NCBI RefSeq assembly: GCF_029094505.1
Contig: NZ_CP119108.1
Span: 372,001-436,000, forward strand
Origin: Microbacterium horticulturae
GTDB lineage: Bacteria > Actinomycetota > Actinomycetes > Actinomycetales > Microbacteriaceae
Length of the DNA: 64,000 bases
Reading direction: 5' to 3'
Below are positions 20,245 to 28,392 of the stretch, in pieces (the first letter of the stretch is position 1; every line of letters begins with the position of its first letter). The position numbers and the translations under genes are program-made. The notes under the pieces are model-generated. The model was not told the origin of the DNA and did no database searches. It saw only the letters and a list, made by a program, of their open reading frames with translations.

Positions 20245-21623
20245 GCGCCGTGGCCGCGGCATCCACGTCCCGCCGGAACGGGCCGGTGCGACGTGTGCTC
20301 ACGCTGACGGCGCTGCTCGCGCGCCCCACGCGGCAGGGACGCGCGGCGCTCGTGCTGCCGGTCGTGGCGTTCGCGGTCACGACCGCGTTGCTGCTGGCGG
20401 TGGTGGGCGGCACGAAGATGTTCCTGACCGATCCGCGTGTGACGAGTGACTCGGAGTTCGGCTTTCTCTACGGGCAGCTGAGCCTGCTCGCGCTGATCCT
20501 CCTGGCGGTGCCGGTTGCGACCCTCGGTGCCGCGGCCGCGCGACTGTCGAGCAGGCGCCGCAACGACCGGCTCGCGACGCTGCGGCTGCTGGGTGCCTCG
20601 AGTGCCGAGGTGTCGGCGACGACGGTGCTCGAGGCCGCCGCGACCGCGCTGGCGGGTGCGGTCATCGGCGTCGGACTGTACGGTGCGGTGCTTCCGTTGG
20701 TGGGTCTGCTGCCGTTCTTCGGCGGACCGATTGGCGCCGGCGCGGTGTGGACCGGTTGGGGCATCGTCGTGCTCGTCGTCGCCGCGCTCACGCTGCTGGC
20801 GACGGTGAGCGCCGCGGTTGGTCTGCGCAAAGTGCGGCTGACACCCCTCGGCGTGCGGCAGCGCACCGACGCGGCACCTCGGCGCACCGCGCTCATCGTG
20901 ATCGGGATCGTCGCCGTGGCGCTCATGGTGCTGGTCGTCGCGAACGTCAACGCGCTCGGGCAGCTGCTTGGCCCGGTCGCCGCGATCGGCGTGCTGCTGG
21001 CGCTGTTCGGCGGGGCGATGCTCGTCATCAACCTGATCGGCGCGCCGCTGGTGGCAGCGCGCGGGCGGGCGATGGCGAAGAAGTCGAAGACGGCCGCGCA
21101 TCTGATCGCCGGGCGCGAGCTGGCTGCGCACGCCGCGACCGCCTGGCGGCGTGTCTCGGCGATCGCGATGATCTCGTTCATCGCCGTTGTCGGCGGGGCG
21201 GGCGTGTCGATCGCCGATCTGGCCGGCGATCAGGCGGGGCCGATGTTCGCCGATATCCGCACGGGGGTCATGGTGACGCTGGTGGCGGGATTCCTGTTGC
21301 TGGCGTGCTCGGTCGGTGTCACCCAGGCCGCGTCGGTGCTCGAAGACCGCGAGCTCATCGTCGGGCTCGACCGGCTCGGCATGCCCGAGGTGCAGCTGCG
21401 CCGCGCGCGCCGGATGACGGTGCTCGTGCCGCTGCGCTGGGCAGCGCTGGGCGGCGTCGCGGTCGGGTTCGTGCTGAGCCTGCCGCTGGTGGGGATCGCG
21501 CTGTTCGTCGCCCCGATCTCGCTGGTGATCGTGGCCGGGGCGTTCGCGCTCGGCTTCGCGCTCGTGCTGGTTGCGCTGGCGGCGGTGCGTCCGTTGTTGA
21601 CCGCGGTGCGCCGCGGGGCGTAG
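20241..21623 (+). CDS. FtsX-like ABC permease
   Basis: A 460-residue membrane protein with about ten hydrophobic segments. It has an FtsX-like core (LRLLGASSAEVSATTVLEAAATALAGAVIGVGLY near residue 110) and a second, weaker copy near the C-terminus (LIVGLDRLGMPEVQLRRARRMTVLVPLRW). This matches the actinobacterial MacB/SalY-like permeases that pair with LolD-type ATPases. It starts within the ATPase stop codon. No large extracytoplasmic MacB domain is seen, so it is of the compact type. Convergent with the hexapeptide-repeat gene across a repeat-rich gap. Confidence 0.88.
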   Translation: MSAVAAASTSRRNGPVRRVLTLTALLARPTRQGRAALVLPVVAFAVTTALLLAVVGGTKMFLTDPRVTSDSEFGFLYGQLSLLALILLAVPVATLGAAAARLSSRRRNDRLATLRLLGASSAEVSATTVLEAAATALAGAVIGVGLYGAVLPLVGLLPFFGGPIGAGAVWTGWGIVVLVVAALTLLATVSAAVGLRKVRLTPLGVRQRTDAAPRRTALIVIGIVAVALMVLVVANVNALGQLLGPVAAIGVLLALFGGAMLVINLIGAPLVAARGRAMAKKSKTAAHLIAGRELAAHAATAWRRVSAIAMISFIAVVGGAGVSIADLAGDQAGPMFADIRTGVMVTLVAGFLLLACSVGVTQAASVLEDRELIVGLDRLGMPEVQLRRARRMTVLVPLRWAALGGVAVGFVLSLPLVGIALFVAPISLVIVAGAFALGFALVLVALAAVRPLLTAVRRGA

Positions 21624-22207
21624 GGGCTCGCCGTGCCGGCGCGCGGGGACTCATGCTGTGGCGCCGGGCTCGCCGCGCCGCGCGGTGTAGGGGGCTCGCC
21701 ATGCCGGCGCGCGCCGGGATTCCTTCCGTGGCGCCGGGCTCGCCGCGCCCAGGAGCGAGCCATCCTCCAGACGTATTGAACTTCCGGCTCACACAGCTCG
21801 TGGGGTCTGTGTGAACCGGAAGTTCACTGCGGTTTTGAGAGGGTGTGGTGCGCGACCCCGCCGCCGTGCGAGACCCAGCCGCAGTGCGCGACCCAGCAGC
21901 CGTGCGCGTGCGAGACCCGCCCCCGTGCGGGCTCGCGGGCCGCGGTGTGGGGTCGCGGGGCGCGGCATCCGAGCCTCCTCGCCTCGGGCGAGGGGAATGG
22001 ACGAGGCGAGGGTCGAATCGCGCGAAAAGGCCCTCGCTTCGGCAGATCTCCTCGCCTCGGGCGAGGGCGGGCGTGTGGGGTGGCGGCCCCGGCTCAATGA
22101 ACGGCACTCGGCTCGCTCGGCGCCCGGGTGGCACTCGGCTCGCTCAGCGCGCGGATGCACTCGGCTCGCTCGGCATCCGGCCGCGCCGGCGCGAGCCGCC
22201 GCGGGCC
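21624..22207. repeat. 584-bp repeat mosaic without genes
   Basis: Gap between convergent genes, packed with short repeats. A direct repeat of about 60 bases (21623-21679 and 21690-21749) shares GGCGCCGGGCTCGCCGCGCC. Next is the long inverted repeat at 21775-21826, then a degenerate tandem of GTGCGAGACCC (about 21848-21931). Two identical hairpins CCTCGCC-TCG-GGCGAGG lie at 21977-21993 and 22050-22066. Three copies of GCACTCGGCTCGCTC start at 22104, 22131 and 22157. No frame with host-like codon use runs through it. Confidence 0.8.
21775..21826. repeat. Long inverted repeat, copy 1 (TGAACTTCC..TCACACAG family)
   Basis: Arms 21777-21796 and 21807-21826 are 20 bases each with one mismatch, around a 10-base loop. 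The arm reads TGAACTTCCGGCTCACACAG. A second element with nearly the same arms but a different 20-base loop lies at 42020-42081. Both are between convergent genes, so a bidirectional terminator is the simplest reading. Confidence 0.9.
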
Positions 22208-22615
22208 CTACGCGGCTAGGTGAAAGCCGCGCCGGTCGGTGGCGATGTGCGCGCCGTCGTCGATGACCTCGTCATCGCCGATCAGCGATCCGGTCGCGAC
22301 GGCGGCGTGGTCACCGATGTGCGTGCGCACACCGATCTTGGCCTTGGCGCCGACCGAGGCGTGCGGGCCGATGTGTGCGTGCGGGGCGATGAAGACGTCG
22401 GGGCCGATGACCGCGTCCTCTTCGATCCAGGCGCCGCGACCGATGTGGGCACCGGCCGCGATGTGCGCCCTGGGTTCGACATACGCCCCCGCTTCGACGA
22501 CGGCGCTGGGGTGTACCTTCGCGCCGTGCGCGATCAGGCCACGGCCGTTGGCGTGCTTGCGGTAGCGCAGCGTCTCGCCCTGGTCGTTCTCGATGTCGAC
22601 GTAGTTCTTACCCAC
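22208..22615 (-). CDS. Hexapeptide-repeat (left-handed beta-helix) protein
   Basis: A 135-residue protein made mostly of [LIV]-G-x4 hexapeptide turns (VHPSAVVEAGAYVEPRAHIA, then AHIGRGAWIEEDAVIGPDVFI and IGVRTHIGDHAAVATGSLIG). This is the fold of LpxA/DapH-type acyltransferases and gamma-carbonic anhydrases. I see no acceptor-binding domain, no obvious catalytic His triad and no CoA-site extension, so activity is uncertain. The N-terminus (VDIENDQGETLRYRKHANGRG) is a short beta strand pair. GTG 22615 is chosen as start because AGGAGG lies six bases upstream; ATG 22633 is too far from it. It stands alone. Confidence 0.82.
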   Translation of the reverse strand: MGKNYVDIENDQGETLRYRKHANGRGLIAHGAKVHPSAVVEAGAYVEPRAHIAAGAHIGRGAWIEEDAVIGPDVFIAPHAHIGPHASVGAKAKIGVRTHIGDHAAVATGSLIGDDEVIDDGAHIATDRRGFHLAA

Positions 22616-22670
22616 GGTGTCCTCCTGCGGCATCCATGATGCCACTTTCTTGGAATAACCCTGTAACAAA

Positions 22671-24449
22671 TCATTCCATTCCCGGCGCAGAAGACGAAAT
22701 CGGCTCGGAGTATGCGTACTTTCCGCCACGCAGGGCCGACGCGACGGCCGCCACCAGGCACGCGACGATGGCGAACGCGAACGCGACGGTGAGCCCGTCG
22801 GCAAACGGCCCCGAGATCAACGAGGGAAAGAAGCCGCGCCCGGTCAGATACGCGGCGCTGGATGCCGGCAGCTGCGAGATCACGGCGGGCCCGAGCAGCG
22901 TCTGCACGGGGTTGTAGCCCAGCAGCGAGGCGAACAGCACGCTCACCGGCGGCAGTGCGGCGACCTTCGCGGCGGCCGCGGCGGGCACCCCGTGCGCGAC
23001 GAGTCCCGATTGCAGCGCCCCGGGCAGCGAGTGGGCGAGCCCGGTGATCATGAGCGAGAAGAAGATGCCGATCGACAGCACCATCGCCGCGTTCTGGAAC
23101 ACCGTGCTCATGCCCGCGCCCACGCCGCGCTCGCCGGGCGGCAGGCTGTTCATGATTCCGGCGCGGTTGGGCGAGGCGAACACGCCCATGCCGATGCCGT
23201 TGAGCAGCAGCGCCGACGCGAACGGAAGGTAGGTGAAATCCACGGGCAGCAGAAGGAGCCAGACGAAGGATGCCGCGGCCACCAGCATCCCGCCCGTCGC
23301 GAACGCCCGCGCGCCGAAGCGGTCTGACAGCCAGCCCGAGACCGGGCCCGCGATGAGGAATCCGACCGTGAGCGGCAGCATGTAGATGCCCGCCCACAGC
23401 GGCGTGGACGCGAAATCGTAGCCGTGCTGCGGCAGCCAGATGCCCTGCAGCCAGATGATGAGCACGAACATGAGTCCGCCGCGGCCGAGCGAGCTCAGCA
23501 GCGACGCGAGGTTGCCGGCCGTGAACGCGCGGATGCGGAACAGCGCGAGGTGGAACATCGGCTCTGCCACGCGGGTCTCGATGACGCAGAAGATGAGGAG
23601 GACAAGGATGCCGCCGCCCATCGCCGCGAGTACTGAGGGGTTCTCCCACCCCATCGTGTGCGTGCCGTAGGGCTGGATGCCGTAGGTGATGCCGACCAGG
23701 AGGGCGACGAGTCCGACCGCGAACGTGATGTTGCCCCACCAGTCCATGCGGGCGCGACGGCGCACGCCGGTGTCATGCAGGCTGACGTACGCCCAGACCG
23801 TGCCGATGAGGCCGACGGGCACCGAGACGAGGAACACGAGCCGCCAGTCGATCGGCCCGAGGATGCCGCCGATGATGAGGCCGATGAACGAGCCGGCGAT
23901 ACCGGCCACCTGGTTGAGGCCCAGCGCGAGGCCGCGCTGGTGCACGGGGAACGCGTCAGTGATGATGGCGTTCGAGTTCGCGAACAGCATCGCGCCCCCC
24001 ACGCCCTGCAGGATGCGCATGACGATCATCCAGAGCGCGCCCGCGGTGCCGTGCATCCAGGTCACCGCCAGCAGGATCGAGAAGATGGTGAAGATCGCGA
24101 ACCCGGCGTTGTACATGCGCACGCGGCCGTACATGTCGCCGAGCCGGCCGAAGCTGACCACGAGCACGGCCGTGACGACCATGTAGCCCATGATCAGCCA
24201 GAGCATGAGACTCGTGTTGCCGGGCTCGAGCGGGTTCACGCCGATGCCGCGGAAGATGTCGGGCAGGGCGATCAGCAGAATGGATGCGTTGATCGATGCC
24301 ATCAGCACGCCCAGCGTCGTGTTCGACAGGGCGATCCAGCGGTAGTGCGGGCTCGCCGTGCGCACGGCGGCGCGTCGGGCGCGGGCGGCCGCGCGCGTGC
24401 TGAGCGTCGCACGGCGGGGGAGCGTCGGGCGGGTGTCACGCACGCTCAT
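22671..24449 (-). CDS. MFS drug efflux transporter, DHA2 family
   Basis: A 592-residue antiporter-type transporter. About 40 basic N-terminal residues precede helix 1 (NTTLGVLMASINASILLIALPDIFRG). Motif A-like SFGRLGDMYGRVRMYN and the RILQGVGGAMLFANSNAI motif are DHA2 signatures, and the 14-helix pattern continues to the C-terminus. Start ATG 24449 overlaps the stop of the TetR gene. It is the second TetR-MFS pair in the window built in the same way, but the protein differs from the 6683-8308 one. A SPW-repeat membrane protein is encoded upstream in the same direction. Confidence 0.92.
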   Translation of the reverse strand: MSVRDTRPTLPRRATLSTRAAARARRAAVRTASPHYRWIALSNTTLGVLMASINASILLIALPDIFRGIGVNPLEPGNTSLMLWLIMGYMVVTAVLVVSFGRLGDMYGRVRMYNAGFAIFTIFSILLAVTWMHGTAGALWMIVMRILQGVGGAMLFANSNAIITDAFPVHQRGLALGLNQVAGIAGSFIGLIIGGILGPIDWRLVFLVSVPVGLIGTVWAYVSLHDTGVRRRARMDWWGNITFAVGLVALLVGITYGIQPYGTHTMGWENPSVLAAMGGGILVLLIFCVIETRVAEPMFHLALFRIRAFTAGNLASLLSSLGRGGLMFVLIIWLQGIWLPQHGYDFASTPLWAGIYMLPLTVGFLIAGPVSGWLSDRFGARAFATGGMLVAAASFVWLLLLPVDFTYLPFASALLLNGIGMGVFASPNRAGIMNSLPPGERGVGAGMSTVFQNAAMVLSIGIFFSLMITGLAHSLPGALQSGLVAHGVPAAAAAKVAALPPVSVLFASLLGYNPVQTLLGPAVISQLPASSAAYLTGRGFFPSLISGPFADGLTVAFAFAIVACLVAAVASALRGGKYAYSEPISSSAPGME

Positions 24450-25030
24450 GCGCGCACCGGCGCCTGGATGCCCGCCACGAGCAGCCGCGCTATGGCGCGC
24501 AGGGTGTCGGATGCATGCAGTCGCGCGATCGTGTCGGACGCCTCGAGCGGACGGGCCGTGATGGTCGCGGCCCACGCGAACGCGGCCGCCCGCACCGCGT
24601 CATCGTTGACGGGTGCAGGCAGGCTCGCGGTCAGTGCCCGCGCGATCGTGTCGTGCAGCGCATGCCGATAGCGGGTCAGCGCGCCGAGCACCTCGGGTCG
24701 GGTGTGGCTTTCGTGCCAGATGATCTCGCGCAGCACGTGGGACCCTTCGCGGTCGCGGCGCACGCCGTCGGCGACGTTGACGAGCGTCTGCAACGGGTCG
24801 CCGGCGACCGTCAGCGGCGCGGGGTCGAGCGTGTGCGCGCCGAGGCGCTCGTCGATGAGGGCCGTGAGGATCTCGGGCTTGGTGGCGAAGTAGTAGAACA
24901 GCAGACCCTTGGGCACCTCCGCCGCGCGCGCGATGCGCGCGGTGGACGTGCCGTCGAAACCGTGCTCGGCGAACAGGGTTGCCGCGGCATTCAGAATCCT
25001 CGTCCTGGCCGGGTCTGCCGTCTCTTGCAT
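24446..25030 (-). CDS. TetR/AcrR family transcriptional regulator
   Basis: A 194-residue repressor with N-terminal HTH (RTRILNAAATLFAEHGFDGTSTARIARAAEVPKGLLFYYFATKPEIL) and a helical effector domain. Start ATG 25030 is preceded by AAGGAGTCC on the minus strand. The stop overlaps the start of the MFS pump. A TetR-type palindrome (25524-25537) lies upstream of the SPW gene, so this protein probably controls the SPW-TetR-MFS group. Confidence 0.9.
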   Translation of the reverse strand: MQETADPARTRILNAAATLFAEHGFDGTSTARIARAAEVPKGLLFYYFATKPEILTALIDERLGAHTLDPAPLTVAGDPLQTLVNVADGVRRDREGSHVLREIIWHESHTRPEVLGALTRYRHALHDTIARALTASLPAPVNDDAVRAAAFAWAATITARPLEASDTIARLHASDTLRAIARLLVAGIQAPVRA

Positions 25031-25053
25031 CTCGGACTCCTTCGACCGATGGG

Positions 25054-25081
25054 CAGGGGCGACAGTTTCCCGCCGCCCCTG
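25054..25081 (-). terminator. Hairpin between the SPW and TetR genes
   Basis: CAGGGGCG (25054-25061) and CGCCCCTG (25074-25081) form a perfect 8-bp GC stem with a 12-base loop, 10 bases after the SPW stop on the minus strand. No T-run follows, so it may only attenuate read-through into tetR and the MFS gene. Confidence 0.45.
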
Positions 25082-25091
25082 GGTTCCTTCG

Positions 25092-25454
25092 TCAGGCGTG
25101 TGCCGGATGTGCCTGGTGGTGCATCTTCTCGGCCGGAGCCAGCGCCCACAGGCCTGCGACGACGCCGACGCCGCCGCAGATCCACGAGGTCCAGGCCGGG
25201 CCCATGCTGTGCATGTAGACGCCCATCCACGGCGAGACGAACAGCAGCGCGCCGAACAGGGCGACGATCCATTCCATCGACACCATGCCGGGGGCTGTCA
25301 GGCTCCAGAGCCCGGCGGCGATCATCAGGACGCCGAAGACGATCATCAGCGACATCGACGTGCCCGTGCGGGGCGTCGTCCAGATGCTCGCGAGAGCGGC
25401 GTACAGGCCTGCGGCCACGGCCACCCAGTCTTGCCAGCGTGTCCACCTCTTCAT
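25092..25454 (-). CDS. SPW-repeat membrane protein
   Basis: A 120-residue membrane protein with four hydrophobic helices. It carries two SPW-type repeats: WQDWVAVAAGLYAALASIW and SMEWIVALFGALLFVSPWM, the second with the SPW motif. This family is common in actinobacterial membranes and has no known function. The start is ATG 25454, nine bases after AGGAGG. The ATG at 25463 directly abuts that site. Co-oriented with the TetR-MFS pair, it sits under a promoter with a TetR-like operator. Confidence 0.85.
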   Translation of the reverse strand: MKRWTRWQDWVAVAAGLYAALASIWTTPRTGTSMSLMIVFGVLMIAAGLWSLTAPGMVSMEWIVALFGALLFVSPWMGVYMHSMGPAWTSWICGGVGVVAGLWALAPAEKMHHQAHPAHA

Positions 25455-25507
25455 TGAACTCATCCTCCTCAGTGGTCAGATGGCTCCCGAATCGGGGGTC
25501 AGCGTCC

Positions 25508-25537
25508 ACTATACGCCCCTGATTGACCGGTCGGTCA
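25508..25537 (-). promoter_or_regulatory. Promoter and TetR-type operator of the SPW gene
   Basis: On the minus strand TATAGT (25513-25508) is a strong -10. About 19 bases upstream is CTGACC. The overlapping sequence 25524-25537, TGACCGGTCGGTCA, has perfect TGACC/GGTCA arms and looks like classic TetR/AcrR operators. A repressor there would block the -35. Confidence 0.6.
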
Positions 25538-25585
25538 GTAATGGGGATGCCGTCGGTCGCGGCATCCCGTCCCGCCCGCCGTCGC

Positions 25586-26185
25586 TCAGCCCCCGAGCGT
25601 GCTGATGAGCAGCTCGGCGGTCGCGCGGGCCGCGGCGTTGCGTGCCGGCGTCACCTCGATGTCGTTCATGAAGACGTTGCCGAGTGCGATCGAGACGACG
25701 CCGGCGGCGACGCGTGCGCATTCGGCGGCATCGACGGAGGGGGATGCCGCGGCCAGCACTGCCGCGACCTCATCGTGCATGCTCTCGTATGCCTTCGCGA
25801 CGATGCGGTGGATGTCGGGGTTCATGCGACCCGCCTCGACGAACGCCAGGGCGGCTGTGTTCTCCAGACCGGGCGTCCCGAAGTCACCGAACAGGTAGTC
25901 GAGCGCTGTCTCGACGTCGTGCACCTCGGTGGGCAGGAATGATCCGCCAGTCGGAGCGGCATCGTCGTCGCCGCTGGGAAAGTCGCTGAAGTACAGGTAC
26001 CAAGCTGCCGCGACGAGCATCTCGTCGCGGTTTCCCGCGAAGTGGCGCACGTGGCCGCGGGCCATTCCCGCCTCTTCTGCGACCAGGTCGAGCGTTGTGC
26101 CGGCGTATCCGTGGGCGCCGATGCAGCGGATCGTCGCCTCGGCGATCTGGACGCGTCGCTCGGCGGCGACGGAGGGGCGGGCCAC
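25586..26185 (-). CDS. TetR family regulator divergent from the hydrolase/ABC operon
   Basis: A 199-residue regulator. HTH: RVQIAEATIRCIGAHGYAGTTLDLVAEEAGMARGHVRHFAGNRDEML. A helical effector domain follows (DVETALDYLFGDF, MHDEVAAVLAAASPSVDAAECARVA). GTG 26185 is preceded by GAGGAGGATCC. It is transcribed away from the CocE-like hydrolase operon, and the 97-base gap holds an inverted repeat overlapping the operon's -35. So it is most likely the local repressor, with a substrate or product of the operon as ligand. Confidence 0.9.
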   Translation of the reverse strand: MARPSVAAERRVQIAEATIRCIGAHGYAGTTLDLVAEEAGMARGHVRHFAGNRDEMLVAAAWYLYFSDFPSGDDDAAPTGGSFLPTEVHDVETALDYLFGDFGTPGLENTAALAFVEAGRMNPDIHRIVAKAYESMHDEVAAVLAAASPSVDAAECARVAAGVVSIALGNVFMNDIEVTPARNAAARATAELLISTLGG

Positions 26186-26216
26186 GGATCCTCCTCAGGT
26201 CTGTCGAAATTGTTAT

Positions 26217-26255
26217 TAGTCGGGCTTGACTAGAAACTACCAGGCGCTCTAGCGT
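26217..26255 (+). promoter_or_regulatory. Operator and promoter of the hydrolase/ABC operon
   Basis: TTGACT (26226-26231), 18-base spacer, TAGCGT (26250-26255) is the best sigma-70-type promoter in the window. TAGTC (26217-26221) and GACTA (26228-26232) form a perfect inverted repeat with a 6-base centre that covers the -35, as expected for the divergent TetR protein. Confidence 0.65.
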
Positions 26256-26282
26256 ATCGGGAACAACCACCCCAACGAAGGG

Positions 26283-27932
26283 ATGACAGTGACCGAGTTC
26301 ATCCGGATCGGCCCGGCCGAACCGAGCGCCCTCGCCGTCGAGGAATTCGTGCGGATGCGCGACGGGGTGCGCCTCGCGACCGACGTATACCTCCCCGGCG
26401 GCGATGACGCTCCCGGCGACACGATCCTGATCCGCCTGCCCTACGACAAGGGCGGCGCCTACACGTTCATCCCGCTCATCGCGGAGTACTTCATGGGCCG
26501 CGGCTACCGCGTCGTGGCGCAGGACGTGCGCGGCAAGTTCCGCTCCGAGGGCGAGGCGCTCCTCCTCGTGAACGAGGCCGACGACGGCTACGACACCATC
26601 GAGTGGATCACCCGGCAGCGCTGGTCGAACGGCCGCGTCGCGATGTGGGGCGACAGCTACTACGGCTTCGCGCAGTGGGCCGCGGCATCCACCCACCATC
26701 CTGCGCTGAAGGCGATCTCGCCGCGCGTCACGGGCACGCAGCTCGGCGAACCGGCTCGCGGCGACACGGTCGAGATGGGCATCACGTACCTGTACGCGCT
26801 CACGTACTTCCACTCCGCGGACGCGTACTTCTGGGAGATGGACTGGACCCGGCGCCCCTACGCCGCACAGGTCGAGGAGTTCCTGGCCACGGTCGGCGCG
26901 CGCTCGATCTCGTACGACCAGTGGTACCCGCACGTGGTGCGGCTGCGGCGCTTCCGTCAGGGAAGCCCGTTCGACGGCCCCGCCGTGCCGGTGCTGCACA
27001 CGATCGGCTGGTGGGACAACTGCGCGCCCCTCTCCTGGGCCGACGTCGCCGAGATCCAGAAGCGTCCCGCGTGGGACCAGAACCACTTCCTGCGCATCGA
27101 GCCGATGGACCACGAGGCGTTCTCCCTGCTCGACGGCCCCGAACAGCTGGTCGAAGATCGCCCGGTAGAGCAGATCCGCTCCGAGCTGCCGCGCATGCTC
27201 GACCCGACGCTCGCATTCTTCGAGGTGTTCGTGCGCGGCAACGGCAGCGCCCGCGACATCCCGCGCGTGGCCTGGAACCTCGCCGGCACCGAGGGCATGC
27301 GCACGAGCGAGAGCTGGCCGCCGGCGGGCGTGCGCGAGGTCCAGTACGCGGCGACGCCCGACGGCGCGCTGACGACAGGCGGGGCGGCGGAGGGGATGGA
27401 TGCCGCGGCCGACGTCACCTGGACGCACGACCCCGACGACCCCGTGCCCTCGAGCGTCGAGAACGCGTTCGCGTTCCTGCTGTTCCGGCCCGACGAGGCG
27501 CCGCTGGCAGAGCGCGACGACGTGCTCGCGTTCACCTCCGCGCCGGTCGAGCATGACGTCGACCTCGTCGGGCCTGTGCGGGCCACCGCCACCGTGCACA
27601 GCGACGGGCCGGTCATGGACGTCTTCGTGCGCCTCCTCGACCTTGCCCCCGACGGCACCGCACTGCGCATCGCGCGCGGGCAGGTGCATGTGGTGGATGC
27701 CACAGCCGAGACCGCTGTGGAGATCGACCTGGGGCAGCTCGGCTACCGACTGAGGGCCGGTCACGCTCTGCGCGTGCACGTTTCGGCCAGCGATGCGCCC
27801 GAGTTCATCCCGCTGCCCGGCACGGGCGAAGATCCGTGGGGCGCGACCGAGACCACGCCCAACACCGAGCACCTCACCGTGGGCGGGCCCGACGGGCTGC
27901 GCATCCGCCTGAGCATTCTGGAGGAAGAATGA
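26283..27932 (+). CDS. CocE/NonD family (X-Pro dipeptidyl-peptidase S15-like) hydrolase
   Basis: A 549-residue alpha/beta-hydrolase. MRDGVRLATDVYLPGGD and GRGYRVVAQDVRGKFRSEGE are family hallmarks. The nucleophile elbow is MWGDSYYGFAQW (GxSYxG, Ser in SYYG), and the acid/base part is in the GWWDNCAPLS and PMDHEAF regions. The C-terminal jelly-roll domain (VEHDVDLVGPVRATATVHSDGP, LFRPDEAPLAERDD) completes the CocE/PepX layout. Members hydrolyse esters or amides such as cocaine or X-Pro dipeptides. No signal peptide. The AAGGG site directly abuts ATG 26283 and fits GTG 26289 better (two residues shorter). First gene of a catabolic/import operon. Confidence 0.88.
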   Translation: MTVTEFIRIGPAEPSALAVEEFVRMRDGVRLATDVYLPGGDDAPGDTILIRLPYDKGGAYTFIPLIAEYFMGRGYRVVAQDVRGKFRSEGEALLLVNEADDGYDTIEWITRQRWSNGRVAMWGDSYYGFAQWAAASTHHPALKAISPRVTGTQLGEPARGDTVEMGITYLYALTYFHSADAYFWEMDWTRRPYAAQVEEFLATVGARSISYDQWYPHVVRLRRFRQGSPFDGPAVPVLHTIGWWDNCAPLSWADVAEIQKRPAWDQNHFLRIEPMDHEAFSLLDGPEQLVEDRPVEQIRSELPRMLDPTLAFFEVFVRGNGSARDIPRVAWNLAGTEGMRTSESWPPAGVREVQYAATPDGALTTGGAAEGMDAAADVTWTHDPDDPVPSSVENAFAFLLFRPDEAPLAERDDVLAFTSAPVEHDVDLVGPVRATATVHSDGPVMDVFVRLLDLAPDGTALRIARGQVHVVDATAETAVEIDLGQLGYRLRAGHALRVHVSASDAPEFIPLPGTGEDPWGATETTPNTEHLTVGGPDGLRIRLSILEEE

Positions 27933-28390
27933 CCCTGCCCGACCCGCAGCTCGAATTCGCGTTCGAGATCCGTGCCGACATCGGTCCGTTCCTGCGCATC
28001 GGCCGCAGCACCGACGAAGAGCTCACGTTCACTCCGGTCACCGGCGGCACCGTCGAGGGTCCACTGCTGAACGGAAGGATCGTCGCCGGCGGCGGCGACT
28101 GGGCCGTCGAGCGCAGCCGCACCGCGCAGCTGGAGGCGCGCTACGTCGTGCAGGCCGACGACGGCGCCTACATCGACGTGCTCAACCGCGGCTACTACCG
28201 CGCGTCGCAAGAGGTGGTCGGCCGCGTCGAGGCGGGCGAGAACGTGCCCGAGACGGAGTACTACTTCCGCACGGCACCGGTCTTCCAGACGGATGCCGCC
28301 GCCCATCGCTGGCTCGCCGAGCACCAGTTCGTGGGGCTCGCCCGCGACGAGGACGGCCATGTGTGCGTCCGGGTCTTCCTGGTGAAGTGA
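27929..28390 (+). CDS. DUF3237 domain protein
   Basis: A 153-residue protein of the DUF3237 family (LEFAFEIRADIGPFLRIGRS; GPLLNGRIVAGGGDWAVERS; LEARYVVQADDGAYIDVLNRGYYR; YFRTAPVFQTDA; FVGLARDEDGHVCVRVFLVK). It is all-beta and soluble, about the usual family length. DUF3237 proteins often sit beside aromatic or amide degradation genes but have no established reaction. The start lies inside the stop of the CocE-like hydrolase (ATGA), and the amidohydrolase follows two bases after its stop, so the three are made together and may act on one compound. Confidence 0.9.
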   Translation: MTLPDPQLEFAFEIRADIGPFLRIGRSTDEELTFTPVTGGTVEGPLLNGRIVAGGGDWAVERSRTAQLEARYVVQADDGAYIDVLNRGYYRASQEVVGRVEAGENVPETEYYFRTAPVFQTDAAAHRWLAEHQFVGLARDEDGHVCVRVFLVK

Positions 28391-28392
28391 CC

